Source: UBA8752 sp964223495
GTDB taxonomy: Bacteria; Bacteroidota; Bacteroidia; Flavobacteriales_D; Sanyastnellaceae
Assembly: GCA_964223495.1 (NCBI GenBank)
Contig: CAXQGL010000068.1
Coordinates: forward strand, 1 to 6,135
Length of the DNA: 6,135 bases
Direction: 5' to 3'
Numbering within the stretch: position 1 is the stretch's first letter; each line of letters opens with the position of its first letter. The notes under the pieces are model-generated. The model was given only the letters and a program-made list of their open reading frames with translations. It ran no database searches and was not told the origin of the DNA. Below, piece by piece: positions 1 to 6,135 of the stretch. A program made the translations under genes and the position numbers.

Positions 1-526
1 GGGCGATGAAGGCATCGTCGGTCGGGGCGAAAACGGTGAAGGGTCCGTCGCCGGAGAGGGCTTCTCCGAGTCCTGCAGCACCGACGGCGGCCTCGAGCAG
101 GTTGTGCACGTCACTGTTGACGATGACATCGACGACAGTGGTGGTTGGGTCGTCTCCCTCGACAATGATGGTGCCGACCATGCCTTGGGCGGCGTGGTCA
201 CCAATGCTGCAATCGTAGTGATAGGTGCCGGGCACGTCGAAGGTGACGGTGCCCATGCAATTGCCGAAGATCCACCAGCCGTAATTGGTGGGCAATGAAA
301 AATCCTCGGGGTTGTTGAAGGATTCGCCAGTCAAGGAATTGGTCTCTCCATTGACGTTGTGCCATCCTCCATAGTTGGTGAAGGACACGGATTCGCCGGC
401 CTCGATGGTGAGTTCAGCGGGATGGAATTCGTAGTTGTAGACGGCGACATGGTAATCTCCGTCACATTGGGCTGTCGCGGTCAGGATGCCGAGGGACAGG
501 CCGAGCAGGGTAAACAGGCTGCGCAT
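1..526 (-). CDS. Secreted cupredoxin (plastocyanin-like) - FAS1 domain protein, N-terminal part
   Basis: This gene is partial: 175 codons are visible from the ATG at 526 and the frame is open through the left edge. Residues 1-19 (MRSLFTLLGLSLGILTATA) read as a Sec signal peptide, probably cut before Q20. The cysteine at 21 lacks a good lipobox. Residues about 25-123 form a cupredoxin domain: FTNYGGWHNV supplies a candidate first copper ligand, H56, and YDCSIGDHAAQGM supplies C106, H111 and M116, followed by the final strand VGTIIVEG. C21 and C90 could form a disulfide. After a short linker (DDPTTT), residues about 131-175 begin a fasciclin domain: VVDVIVNSD, then the hallmark H1 motif GPFTVFAPTDDAF (161-173). 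The protein should be exported and may bind copper. FAS1 domains usually mediate adhesion or binding, but the actual role is unknown. No Shine-Dalgarno precedes the start. It is transcribed divergently from the beta-mannosidase. The domain calls are firm; copper binding is inferred from motifs alone. Confidence 0.9.
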   Translation of the reverse strand, partial: MRSLFTLLGLSLGILTATAQCDGDYHVAVYNYEFHPAELTIEAGESVSFTNYGGWHNVNGETNSLTGESFNNPEDFSLPTNYGWWIFGNCMGTVTFDVPGTYHYDCSIGDHAAQGMVGTIIVEGDDPTTTVVDVIVNSDVHNLLEAAVGAAGLGEALSGDGPFTVFAPTDDAFIA

Positions 527-550
527 GGGTATGATTGTGAATGGTGGAAT

Positions 551-570
551 CAGGGAACAGAACATCCCTG
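551..570. repeat. Short inverted repeat CAGGGA-N8-TCCCTG
   Basis: Two perfect 6-bp arms (551-556 and 565-570) flank an 8-nt loop. The repeat ends 25-44 nt upstream of the cupredoxin/FAS1 start codon on the minus strand, so it could be a hairpin in that gene's 5' leader or an operator half-site pair. No T-run follows on either strand, so it does not look like an intrinsic terminator. Arms this short can also arise by chance. Confidence 0.3.
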
Positions 571-608
571 TCCAAGTTCTACTGGCCGCATTTTTCAGGT
601 GTGTAGTG

Positions 609-640
609 TCATTATTTAGGGTATGAGTCACACATAATGA
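609..640. repeat. AT-rich inverted repeat TCATTAT-N18-ATAATGA
   Basis: Two perfect 7-bp arms (609-615 and 634-640) are separated by 18 nt in the centre of the divergent intergenic region. The arms are 25 nt apart from start to start, between two and three helical turns. This would suit a dimeric regulator controlling both divergent genes, but that is inference. AT-rich sequence makes a chance match plausible. Confidence 0.25.
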
Positions 641-710
641 GTACCATTTCAGTGTATTATATCGGAGGTGTCAGCGGTGGCGGTGCCCTCGGAATCGGTA
701 AATTCCACCC

Positions 711-3260
711 ATGTCAAAGCCGCTCAGACCTTGCTCTTTTTGCTGGTTCTGCCTCTTCATCATGATGTGTGCAGGATGCAGCCTGTCCGAGGGCGACACA
801 GCACGTACCATTGAATGGCAAGGTTGGGAGTGGCAGGACATGGAGGGGCAGTGGCTTCCTGCGGATGTTCCTGGCTGCATTCACACCGATTTGATGGCCG
901 CTGGCCAATTGGGTGACCCTTTCAACGGCACGGCAGAGTGGGAGGTACAGTGGGTGGAAGAGCGGAATTGGCGCTACCGTTGCCCGGTTCCAGAGTTGCC
1001 CGTTGAAGGAGAATGGGTGCTCGAATTCGAAGGATTGGATACCCATGCCGACATCCTGGTCAATGGAGCAAGCGTGCTCCGGACGGACAACATGCACAGG
1101 CGCTGGCGGATTCCCCGGTCAGAATTGACCCTGACGGGTGAGGATACCCTCGAGGTGGTTTTCCGCAGTCCAGTCAAGGAGGGCCAAGCGTTGCTGGAGC
1201 AATCGCCGTTCCCGATTCCGGTCAGCAACGAGGCGCGGCCGGTGGGGCAGCAGAACAGCGTCTTCACGCGAAAGGCCCAATACCACTTCGGCTGGGATTG
1301 GGGTCCCCGTCTCGTGACGAGTGGAATCTGGAAGCCCGTCCATTGGGTTCGGGTCGACCGTGAACTGCCATCGTTTCGTCTCGTTCCGGTGTCCATTGGT
1401 CCCGAACGTGCGGAATACGACGTCATCTGGGATGCCACGGTGGAGGGCGTGCGGCCCGTGCTGAAACGCAATGGGGGTGATGTTCCCATGGAATGGAACC
1501 GAGTGGATGAACGGCATCAGCGCCTGGTCATTCCGAATCCGGCGTTGTGGTGGCCCAACGGCATGGGGGAGCAGCCGCTGTACGATCTCGCCTTGTGTGA
1601 TGCCTCCGGGCGCTCTGCCACGGCCCGATTCGGTGTCCGCACGATTGAATGGAACCGCGGGGTAGACGCCTTCGGTAATGTCATGCAATGCGTGGTCAAT
1701 GGGGTTCCTGTGCAGGTTCGGGGGGCCAATGTGATTCCCCCGGATTTCTTTCCCGTCCGGGCGGAGGAGCGATGGGGCCGCGTCATCGACGATGCGGTAG
1801 CGGCCCACATGAACATGATCCGCATTTGGGGCGGTTCCCATTATGGTGAGGAATCGCTGTACGACCTCTGCGATGAGCACGGCATTCTCGTCTGGCAGGA
1901 CTTCATGAACGCCTGTGCGATGGTGCCGGTCGATTCAGCGTGGCGCGAAAACTTCCTCGCGGAGGCGCGGGAGCCGGTGGTCGGGTTGCGCAACCGGACC
2001 TCGCTGGCGATCTGGGCGGGCAACAACGAGACGGAGAAGGCTTGGCGCGAGTGGGGCTGGCAGGACATCTACGATTTGCACGGTGCGGATTCCGTGGCGG
2101 TCGAATCGGCCTATCGCCGGCTCTTCGAACAGGACCTGCCCGCCTTGGTGGCGGACCTGGGTGGAGGCGAATACCAGCCGTCATCGCCCCACCACCTCGA
2201 TGCTGAGAAGCCCCGGGAATCGGGGGATCAGCACGATTGGGGGGTCTGGTTCGGCAAGGCCGGATTCGATTTCTATTCCTATGATGGAGGGCGTTTTGCC
2301 AGCGAATTCGGCCTGCAGAGCCTGCCGGACCGGCGCACGCTCGAGGAAGTGGGGGTGCGTTCCTATGAGGATACGGTGTTGCAGTTCCGTCAGCGCAGCA
2401 AGATGGAGTGGCTGGAACCGTGCTTCGATGGCTGGGACATGATGCAGTTCTATGCCGGATTGTACTTCGCCGACCCTGCCACCGTGGAAGTGGAGGGGAT
2501 GGACCGACTGGATGCCTGGATTTACCTGACCCAATTGACCCAGGCGGAAGGATTGCGTCAAGGGGTGGAGCGCCACCGCTGCTCGAAAGGGCGCACTTCG
2601 GGCTCGCTGTATTGGCAGCTCGACGACGTTTGGCCGACGGTGTCCTGGTCGACGGTGGATCATGCCGGGCGCTGGAAGTTGGCCCATCACTCCGTACGGC
2701 ATGCCAACCAGCCGATCCGCGTCATGCCTGACCGCATGCAGGGCGATGTGGTGGCTTTCGAGATTGTCAACGACAGCCCGGTTCCCGCCGAGGGTCTGTT
2801 CAAATGGGCTTTGATCGACTTGGCCGGCGACACAGCGGATGCGGGGCAATTCGGACTCTCCGTGGCGGATTTCACCACGACTTCCTGGTCAGCGTCCGAT
2901 GCCGCCGTCAAGCCGGACGAACACATCCTCACCTGGCAATGGGCTACTTCAGATAGCGTAGCTAAGCTCATTGATGCCGGGCATCACACATTCAAGCCGG
3001 TGGGCAGCCTGAATTGGACTCCTGCCGTCATTCAAGCCGATACGGTTCGTCATGGGGTGCGGCTCACCACGGATGTACCCGCAGTGGGGGTGTGGCTGCG
3101 CAGCGCGGCCGAAGGGCGATTCGAAGACAATGGATTCACCTTGTTGCCCGGCGAAGGGCGGGTGGTCCATTTCTTTGGGACGTCAGGCGAACCGGCGGAT
3201 CCCGGTGAAATCCGGGTGGTCCACTTCGCCGAGGTACAGGCTCAGGCCAGTACGCTGTAA
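711..3260 (+). CDS. Beta-mannosidase, glycoside hydrolase family 2, predicted lipoprotein
   Basis: This 849-residue enzyme should release terminal beta-D-mannose from the non-reducing ends of manno-oligosaccharides or glycans by the retaining mechanism (EC 3.2.1.25). Residues 1-22 form a hydrophobic signal ending in MMCAGC, a lipobox-like site with C23 as the lipidated residue; Cys at -3 is atypical. Domains: N-terminal sugar-binding beta-sandwich (about 33-215), Ig-like domain (about 216-312), TIM barrel (about 313-640), and C-terminal beta-sandwich domains (about 685-849). Hallmarks specific to beta-mannosidases within GH2 are QYHFGWDWGPR (190-200), IRIWGGSHYGEE (370-381), LVWQDFMNACAM (393-404), WAGNNETEKAW with the acid/base E440, FASEFGLQS with the nucleophile E532, and SGSLYWQLDDVWP (630-642). 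The two glutamates are 92 residues apart and the length is near that of Bacteroides beta-mannosidases of about 860 residues. The ATG at 711 is chosen because it gives an intact lipoprotein signal; no Shine-Dalgarno is seen. It stands alone, with no SusC/SusD partner in view, and its 3' end overlaps glpF. The family call is very firm; the natural substrate is unknown. Confidence 0.95.
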   Translation: MSKPLRPCSFCWFCLFIMMCAGCSLSEGDTARTIEWQGWEWQDMEGQWLPADVPGCIHTDLMAAGQLGDPFNGTAEWEVQWVEERNWRYRCPVPELPVEGEWVLEFEGLDTHADILVNGASVLRTDNMHRRWRIPRSELTLTGEDTLEVVFRSPVKEGQALLEQSPFPIPVSNEARPVGQQNSVFTRKAQYHFGWDWGPRLVTSGIWKPVHWVRVDRELPSFRLVPVSIGPERAEYDVIWDATVEGVRPVLKRNGGDVPMEWNRVDERHQRLVIPNPALWWPNGMGEQPLYDLALCDASGRSATARFGVRTIEWNRGVDAFGNVMQCVVNGVPVQVRGANVIPPDFFPVRAEERWGRVIDDAVAAHMNMIRIWGGSHYGEESLYDLCDEHGILVWQDFMNACAMVPVDSAWRENFLAEAREPVVGLRNRTSLAIWAGNNETEKAWREWGWQDIYDLHGADSVAVESAYRRLFEQDLPALVADLGGGEYQPSSPHHLDAEKPRESGDQHDWGVWFGKAGFDFYSYDGGRFASEFGLQSLPDRRTLEEVGVRSYEDTVLQFRQRSKMEWLEPCFDGWDMMQFYAGLYFADPATVEVEGMDRLDAWIYLTQLTQAEGLRQGVERHRCSKGRTSGSLYWQLDDVWPTVSWSTVDHAGRWKLAHHSVRHANQPIRVMPDRMQGDVVAFEIVNDSPVPAEGLFKWALIDLAGDTADAGQFGLSVADFTTTSWSASDAAVKPDEHILTWQWATSDSVAKLIDAGHHTFKPVGSLNWTPAVIQADTVRHGVRLTTDVPAVGVWLRSAAEGRFEDNGFTLLPGEGRVVHFFGTSGEPADPGEIRVVHFAEVQAQASTL

Positions 3261-3952
3261 AGCACGGCGCCGAGCACGCCCCCGATGATGGGGCCGACCA
3301 CCGGAATCCAGGCATAGCCCCAGTCGCCGTCGCGCTTGCCGGGAATGGGCAGGACGGCATGGGCAAGGCGGGGTCCGAGGTCCCGTGCCGGATTGATGGC
3401 GTAGCCGGTTGGTCCGCCGAGGGCCAGGCCGATGCCGAGGACGAGCAGGGCAACGGGCAGGGCGTCGAGGGAACCCAAGCTGTCGGTCGGAGAGGTGATG
3501 CTCAAGGCGCCGAAGACGAGGACGAAGGTGCCGATGGCTTCCGTGATGAGGTTCCACGCCGTGTGGCGGATGGCGGGGGCGGTGGAGAAGACGGCCAGCT
3601 TGAGGTCGGCATCCTCTGAAACGTCGAAGTGCTGCTTGTAGGCCATCCACGCGAGGCTGGAGCCCGTGAAGGCGCCCGCCATCTGCGCGGCGATGTAGCC
3701 GGGAACGAGGTCGGTGCTGAAGGACCCGATGGCGGCAAGTCCAAGGGTGACGGCGGGATTCAGGTGGCCGCTGCCGCCGAGGGCCGTGGCGGAATAGACG
3801 CCCAGAAAGACCGCGATGGCCCAGGCCCAGCAGATGACGAGCCAGCCGGCATCCTTGCCCTTGCTCTCGTCGAGCAGCACGTTGGCCACCACACCGCTGC
3901 CCAGGAGGAGCAGCAAGGCGGTGCCGATGAATTCACCGATGTAGGGTTCCAT
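3242..3952 (-). CDS. glpF: Glycerol uptake facilitator (aquaglyceroporin, MIP family)
   Basis: This 236-residue inner-membrane channel should let glycerol diffuse into the cell. Six hydrophobic helices lie at about 5-27, 36-57, 82-104, 132-153, 160-182 and 214-235, with two half-helices. Both NPA motifs are intact: GHLNPAVT (N65-P66-A67) and GYAINPARD (N187-P188-A189). R190 is the selectivity-filter arginine, and D191 directly after it marks glycerol-conducting members rather than strict water channels. W44 lines up with the filter tryptophan of E. coli GlpF, allowing one inserted residue before NPA. The C-terminal DWGYAWIPVVGPIIGG is typical of bacterial GlpF. The start lies 2 nt after the glpD stop (TGA-TC-ATG), so this is the last gene of the operon and is probably translated by coupling to glpD. 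Its last 19 nt overlap the end of the oppositely oriented beta-mannosidase gene. The length is somewhat below the 281 residues of E. coli GlpF. Confidence 0.95.
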   Translation of the reverse strand: MEPYIGEFIGTALLLLLGSGVVANVLLDESKGKDAGWLVICWAWAIAVFLGVYSATALGGSGHLNPAVTLGLAAIGSFSTDLVPGYIAAQMAGAFTGSSLAWMAYKQHFDVSEDADLKLAVFSTAPAIRHTAWNLITEAIGTFVLVFGALSITSPTDSLGSLDALPVALLVLGIGLALGGPTGYAINPARDLGPRLAHAVLPIPGKRDGDWGYAWIPVVGPIIGGVLGAVLYSVLA

Positions 3953-3954
3953 GA

Positions 3955-5445
3955 TCAGAGGGTGTTTGCGGGAAGGTACTGCGCGGCCAATTGCTTGAAA
4001 CTCTTGGTCTGCTCCTCAGCCCATGCGCCGTCGAATCCTTGGACGTCGGCCAGGGCTGTGGCCACGGTTTCGGCGCGTCGGATGGCCTGTCGGGCATCGA
4101 GCAGCAGGATGCGATATCGCCGGGCCAGGAAGTCCTCCACCGTGACGCACATCTCGGTTTCCACCGCTTCGCGCACGGCGGCCTCGAGGTCGGCATCGGC
4201 GTCGGGGAGGGTGCTGCGGTCGTGGACGAGGCCCTGGACAATGGGGCTGTCTGCCGTGTTGGCCGGGGTGAAATCAAGTTCACACCGTCGTTGGATGAAG
4301 GCGAGGGTGTCCTCTGCCATCTTCCGATAGGTGGTCCATTTGCCTCCGCGTACGGAGACAAGTCCGCTGTCGGTCGCTTCGATCTGGTGGCTGCGGGACA
4401 GGTCCGAAGTGGTACCGCCCCCGCCTTTGACGAGGGGGCGCAATCCTGCAAATACGCTTCGGACGTCTTCCGGACCGAGGGAGAGCCCGAGGTGCCGGTT
4501 GGCGTGGTCGATGACGAAGTCGATTTCCTCTTGGAGTGCGACAGGTTCGGCAACGACCTTCTCGAGTGCGGTGTCGGTGGTCCCGACGAGCACCTTGCCC
4601 AGCCACGGCACGGCAAACAGGACGCGGCCGTCATCGGTCTTCGGGATGAGGACGGCGTCCTTTCCCGGCAGGATGTTGCGGTCGAAGACGAGGTGGATGC
4701 CCTGGCTTGGTCGGATGCGGTCCTGGTGGCCATCGTCGTCGAGCCGGTTGACGGCATCGCTGAATGGACCACATGCATTGACCACGACCCGGGCCTCCAC
4801 CCTGTGCCGATTCCCGGTGAGTCCATCTTCGACCTCCACGGCATCGATGCGGCCATCTTTCTTGTGGAATCCGATGGCATTGCAGTGGTTGAGCAAGGCA
4901 GCTCCTTGACGGGCCGCGGCCTTGGCGATGGAGAGGGCGAGCCCCACGTCGTCGAATTTGCCGTCCGAATACCGCAATCCCCCCACCATGCCGGCTTCCC
5001 GAAGGGTGGGGAAGAGGTGTTCCATCTCGCGCTTCGAGACCCAGGTGGTGCGGCCCCATCGCCGCTTGCCGGCAAGCAGGTCATACAGGAGCAGACCCGT
5101 GCCGTAGTACAGCTGTTTCCAGCGCTTCTTGACGGGGATGACGAAGCTCTGCGCCTGCACGTGCCCTTCGGCGTTCTGCAGGATGCGGTCGCGCTCGAGG
5201 AGGGCTTCCTTGACGAGGCCGATCCGCCCCTGCTGGAGGTAGCGGACACCTCCGTGGAGGAGTTTGGTGCTGCGCGAGGAGGTGCCCTTGGCGAAATCCG
5301 CGCGCTCGATGAGGAGGGTATCCAATCCGCTCGAGGCGGCTTCGAAGGCGATGCCGAGTCCGGTGGCGCCGCCGCCGATGACGCACACGTCCCATGGGCC
5401 TCCATCCCGGAGGCGCTGCATCATGGTGGGGCGGTGCAGGCTCAT
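3955..5445 (-). CDS. glpD: Glycerol-3-phosphate dehydrogenase, FAD-dependent, quinone-linked
   Basis: This 496-residue flavoprotein should oxidise sn-glycerol-3-phosphate to dihydroxyacetone phosphate and pass electrons to the membrane quinone pool (EC 1.1.5.3), acting at the cytoplasmic face of the inner membrane. The N-terminal Rossmann FAD site is VIGGGATGLG (22-31), followed by the ribose-binding acidic residue E47 and the family signature GTSSRSTKLLHGGVRYL (54-70). FAGLRPLV (332-339) carries an arginine (R336) in the conserved substrate-site region, and GGKWTTYRKMAEDT (367-380) is the second conserved FAD-contact segment. A C-terminal helical domain (about 398-490) contains VEDFLARRYRILLLDARQA, typical of the DAO_C-type domain. 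The length matches E. coli GlpD (501). The start at 5445 is preferred because it lies 3 nt after the glpK stop; M8 and M9 are possible alternatives that would leave the FAD site intact. No Shine-Dalgarno is seen. It is the middle gene of the glpK-glpD-glpF operon. Confidence 0.97.
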   Translation of the reverse strand: MSLHRPTMMQRLRDGGPWDVCVIGGGATGLGIAFEAASSGLDTLLIERADFAKGTSSRSTKLLHGGVRYLQQGRIGLVKEALLERDRILQNAEGHVQAQSFVIPVKKRWKQLYYGTGLLLYDLLAGKRRWGRTTWVSKREMEHLFPTLREAGMVGGLRYSDGKFDDVGLALSIAKAAARQGAALLNHCNAIGFHKKDGRIDAVEVEDGLTGNRHRVEARVVVNACGPFSDAVNRLDDDGHQDRIRPSQGIHLVFDRNILPGKDAVLIPKTDDGRVLFAVPWLGKVLVGTTDTALEKVVAEPVALQEEIDFVIDHANRHLGLSLGPEDVRSVFAGLRPLVKGGGGTTSDLSRSHQIEATDSGLVSVRGGKWTTYRKMAEDTLAFIQRRCELDFTPANTADSPIVQGLVHDRSTLPDADADLEAAVREAVETEMCVTVEDFLARRYRILLLDARQAIRRAETVATALADVQGFDGAWAEEQTKSFKQLAAQYLPANTL

Positions 5446-5448
5446 GGT

Positions 5449-6135
5449 TCAGCGGTCTTCGGCCCAGGCGAGTGTAGCGCGAACGGCGCGGTTCCATGCG
5501 GTATCCGCTGCCTTCCGGGCGGCTGCATTCATTTCGGGATGGAAGGTCCTTTCCGCCTGCCACTGGGCGCTGATGGTGCTCAGGTCCGGCCAGTAGCCGA
5601 CGGCGAGCCCCGCGAGGTAGGCGGCGCCGAGGGCGGTCGTTTCGGTGACCTCCGGCCGGACGACTTCGCAGCCGAGGATGTCGCTCTGATACTGCATGAG
5701 GAGGTTGTTGACGGTGGCGCCTCCATCGACGCGCAGCTGGGCGATGGGCACACCGGCGTCGGCTTCCATGGCGCGCATGACGTCGACGGTCTGGTGGGCG
5801 ATGCTGTCGAGGACGGCCCGCGCGAGGTGGGCCTGGGTGCTGCCGCGCGTCAGGCCGAAGACGGCGCCGCGGGCGTGCCCGTTCCAATGGGGGGTGCCGA
5901 GCCCGGCGAAGGCCGGGACGATGACGACGCCATCGGCATCTTCAACCGAGGCGGCCATCCCCTCGATTTCACCGGAGTCGGTGATCAATCCGAGGCCGTC
6001 GCGCAGCCATTGGACGGTCGCGCCGCCCATGAAGATGCTGCCTTCGAGAGCGTAGTGGGTCTCTTCGCCGATTTGCCAGGCGACGGTGGTCAGGAGGCGG
6101 TGCTCGCTGGCTACGGCTTTGGTGCCTGTGTTCAT
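5449..6135 (-). CDS. glpK: Glycerol kinase, C-terminal part
   Basis: This gene is partial: the last 228 residues and the stop codon are visible, and the gene continues beyond the right edge. The window happens to end on an internal methionine (MNTGTKAV), which aligns near residue 308 of the 502-residue E. coli GlpK, so it is not the true start. The enzyme phosphorylates glycerol with ATP to sn-glycerol-3-phosphate (EC 2.7.1.30) in the cytoplasm, trapping what GlpF admits. Visible FGGY C-terminal domain motifs are YALEGSIFMGGATVQWLRD (28-46), VVIVPAFAGLGTPHW (70-84), ARGAVFGLTRG (88-98), the signature LRVDGGATVNNLLMQYQSD (134-152) with the nucleotide-site glycines, and ETTALGAAYLAGLAVGYW (165-182). 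The sequence after FHPEM (198-202) does not resemble the E. coli segment that binds the glucose-PTS protein IIA, so that kind of inhibition is not expected. The gene is followed 3 nt later by glpD. Confidence 0.97.
   Translation of the reverse strand: MNTGTKAVASEHRLLTTVAWQIGEETHYALEGSIFMGGATVQWLRDGLGLITDSGEIEGMAASVEDADGVVIVPAFAGLGTPHWNGHARGAVFGLTRGSTQAHLARAVLDSIAHQTVDVMRAMEADAGVPIAQLRVDGGATVNNLLMQYQSDILGCEVVRPEVTETTALGAAYLAGLAVGYWPDLSTISAQWQAERTFHPEMNAAARKAADTAWNRAVRATLAWAEDR

Larger units (their letters stand above)
527..710. promoter_or_regulatory. Divergent intergenic region between the cupredoxin/FAS1 gene and the beta-mannosidase
   Basis: These 184 nt separate two genes that point away from each other, so promoters for both must lie here or inside the neighbouring genes. 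The centre (about 590-665) is clearly richer in A and T than the flanking coding DNA. Two short inverted repeats are visible: CAGGGA/TCCCTG at 551-570 and TCATTAT/ATAATGA at 609-640. On the minus strand, TATGTGTG (636 to 629) matches five of the six fixed bases of the Bacteroidota -7 element TAnnTTTG, but no TTG lies at the right distance upstream. On the plus strand no match better than two mismatches was found. Neither start codon is preceded by a Shine-Dalgarno. I see no coding potential and no RNA gene here. That promoters exist in this region is inferred from gene orientation; their exact positions are not established. Confidence 0.5.

Noticed and set aside
359..619. An 86-codon plus-strand frame in the left part of the window.
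   Set aside because: It is mostly antisense to the cupredoxin domain, whose opposite-strand frame shows a signal peptide and copper-ligand motifs.
656..661. A perfect TATAAT on the minus strand in the divergent region, with CTGACA upstream, as a sigma-70 promoter.
   Set aside because: Only 7 nt separate the two elements, far short of the usual 16-18, and the main Bacteroidota sigma factor uses a different consensus.
1119..1880. A 253-codon open frame antisense to the beta-mannosidase.
   Set aside because: It has no start context or recognisable domain and lies wholly opposite the well-conserved GH2 core, so it is a shadow frame.
3201..3216. Hairpin CCCGG-TGAAAT-CCGGG as a terminator downstream of glpF on the minus strand.
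   Set aside because: The stem is only 5 bp, no T-run follows in the minus-strand direction, and it lies inside the beta-mannosidase coding sequence.
3629..4330. A 233-codon plus-strand frame opposite the glpF-glpD junction.
   Set aside because: It is low in hydrophobic structure, has no known motif, and is fully antisense to two solid genes.
3933..5405. A 490-codon open frame on the minus strand covering almost all of glpD in another frame.
   Set aside because: Its translation is dominated by Ser, Pro, Arg and Ala with no recognisable motif. It is an out-of-frame shadow kept open by GC-rich codon use; the glpD frame carries every family motif.
5081..5887. A 268-codon arginine-rich frame on the minus strand spanning the glpK-glpD junction.
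   Set aside because: It is very rich in Arg, Pro and His, typical of a GC-rich wrong frame, and it overlaps two genes with clear motifs.
1..6135. Search by eye for tRNA or rRNA genes, insertion sequences, CRISPR repeats, attachment sites or a phage or defence module.
   Set aside because: No such pattern was seen; the window is almost fully explained by five protein-coding genes and one short intergenic region.

Overview
The window is GC-rich chromosomal DNA, most likely from a member of the Bacteroidota. The evidence is indirect. None of the four visible gene starts has a convincing Shine-Dalgarno sequence. The beta-mannosidase is a lipoprotein of the Bacteroides type. A secreted cupredoxin joined to a FAS1 domain is also an architecture common in that phylum. 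The exact lineage cannot be read from this window.

Layout, left to right: (1) on the minus strand, running off the left edge, the N-terminal 175 codons of an exported blue-copper-like protein that enters a fasciclin (FAS1) domain (1-526); (2) a 184-nt divergent intergenic region with an AT-rich core and two short inverted repeats (527-710); (3) on the plus strand, a complete GH2 beta-mannosidase predicted to be a lipoprotein (711-3260); (4) on the minus strand, a tightly packed glycerol-utilisation operon transcribed in the order glpK (C-terminal part only, entering from the right edge), glpD, glpF (6135 down to 3242). The beta-mannosidase and glpF converge and overlap by 19 nt at their 3' ends. 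No stretch longer than 300 nt lacks a gene.

The three glp genes form one pathway. GlpF admits glycerol across the inner membrane, GlpK phosphorylates it to glycerol-3-phosphate, and GlpD oxidises that to dihydroxyacetone phosphate while passing electrons to the quinone pool. Gaps of 3 and 2 nt point to a single mRNA with translational coupling. The beta-mannosidase would remove terminal beta-mannose from oligosaccharides on the outside of the inner membrane or at the outer membrane. No other polysaccharide-utilisation genes are visible beside it. The cupredoxin/FAS1 protein is probably a periplasmic or surface protein and its role is unknown.

I found no RNA gene, mobile element, CRISPR array or clear novel system. 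The most interesting items are the cupredoxin/FAS1 architecture with its widened copper-ligand spacing, the convergent coding overlap, and the placement of a beta-mannosidase against a glycerol operon.
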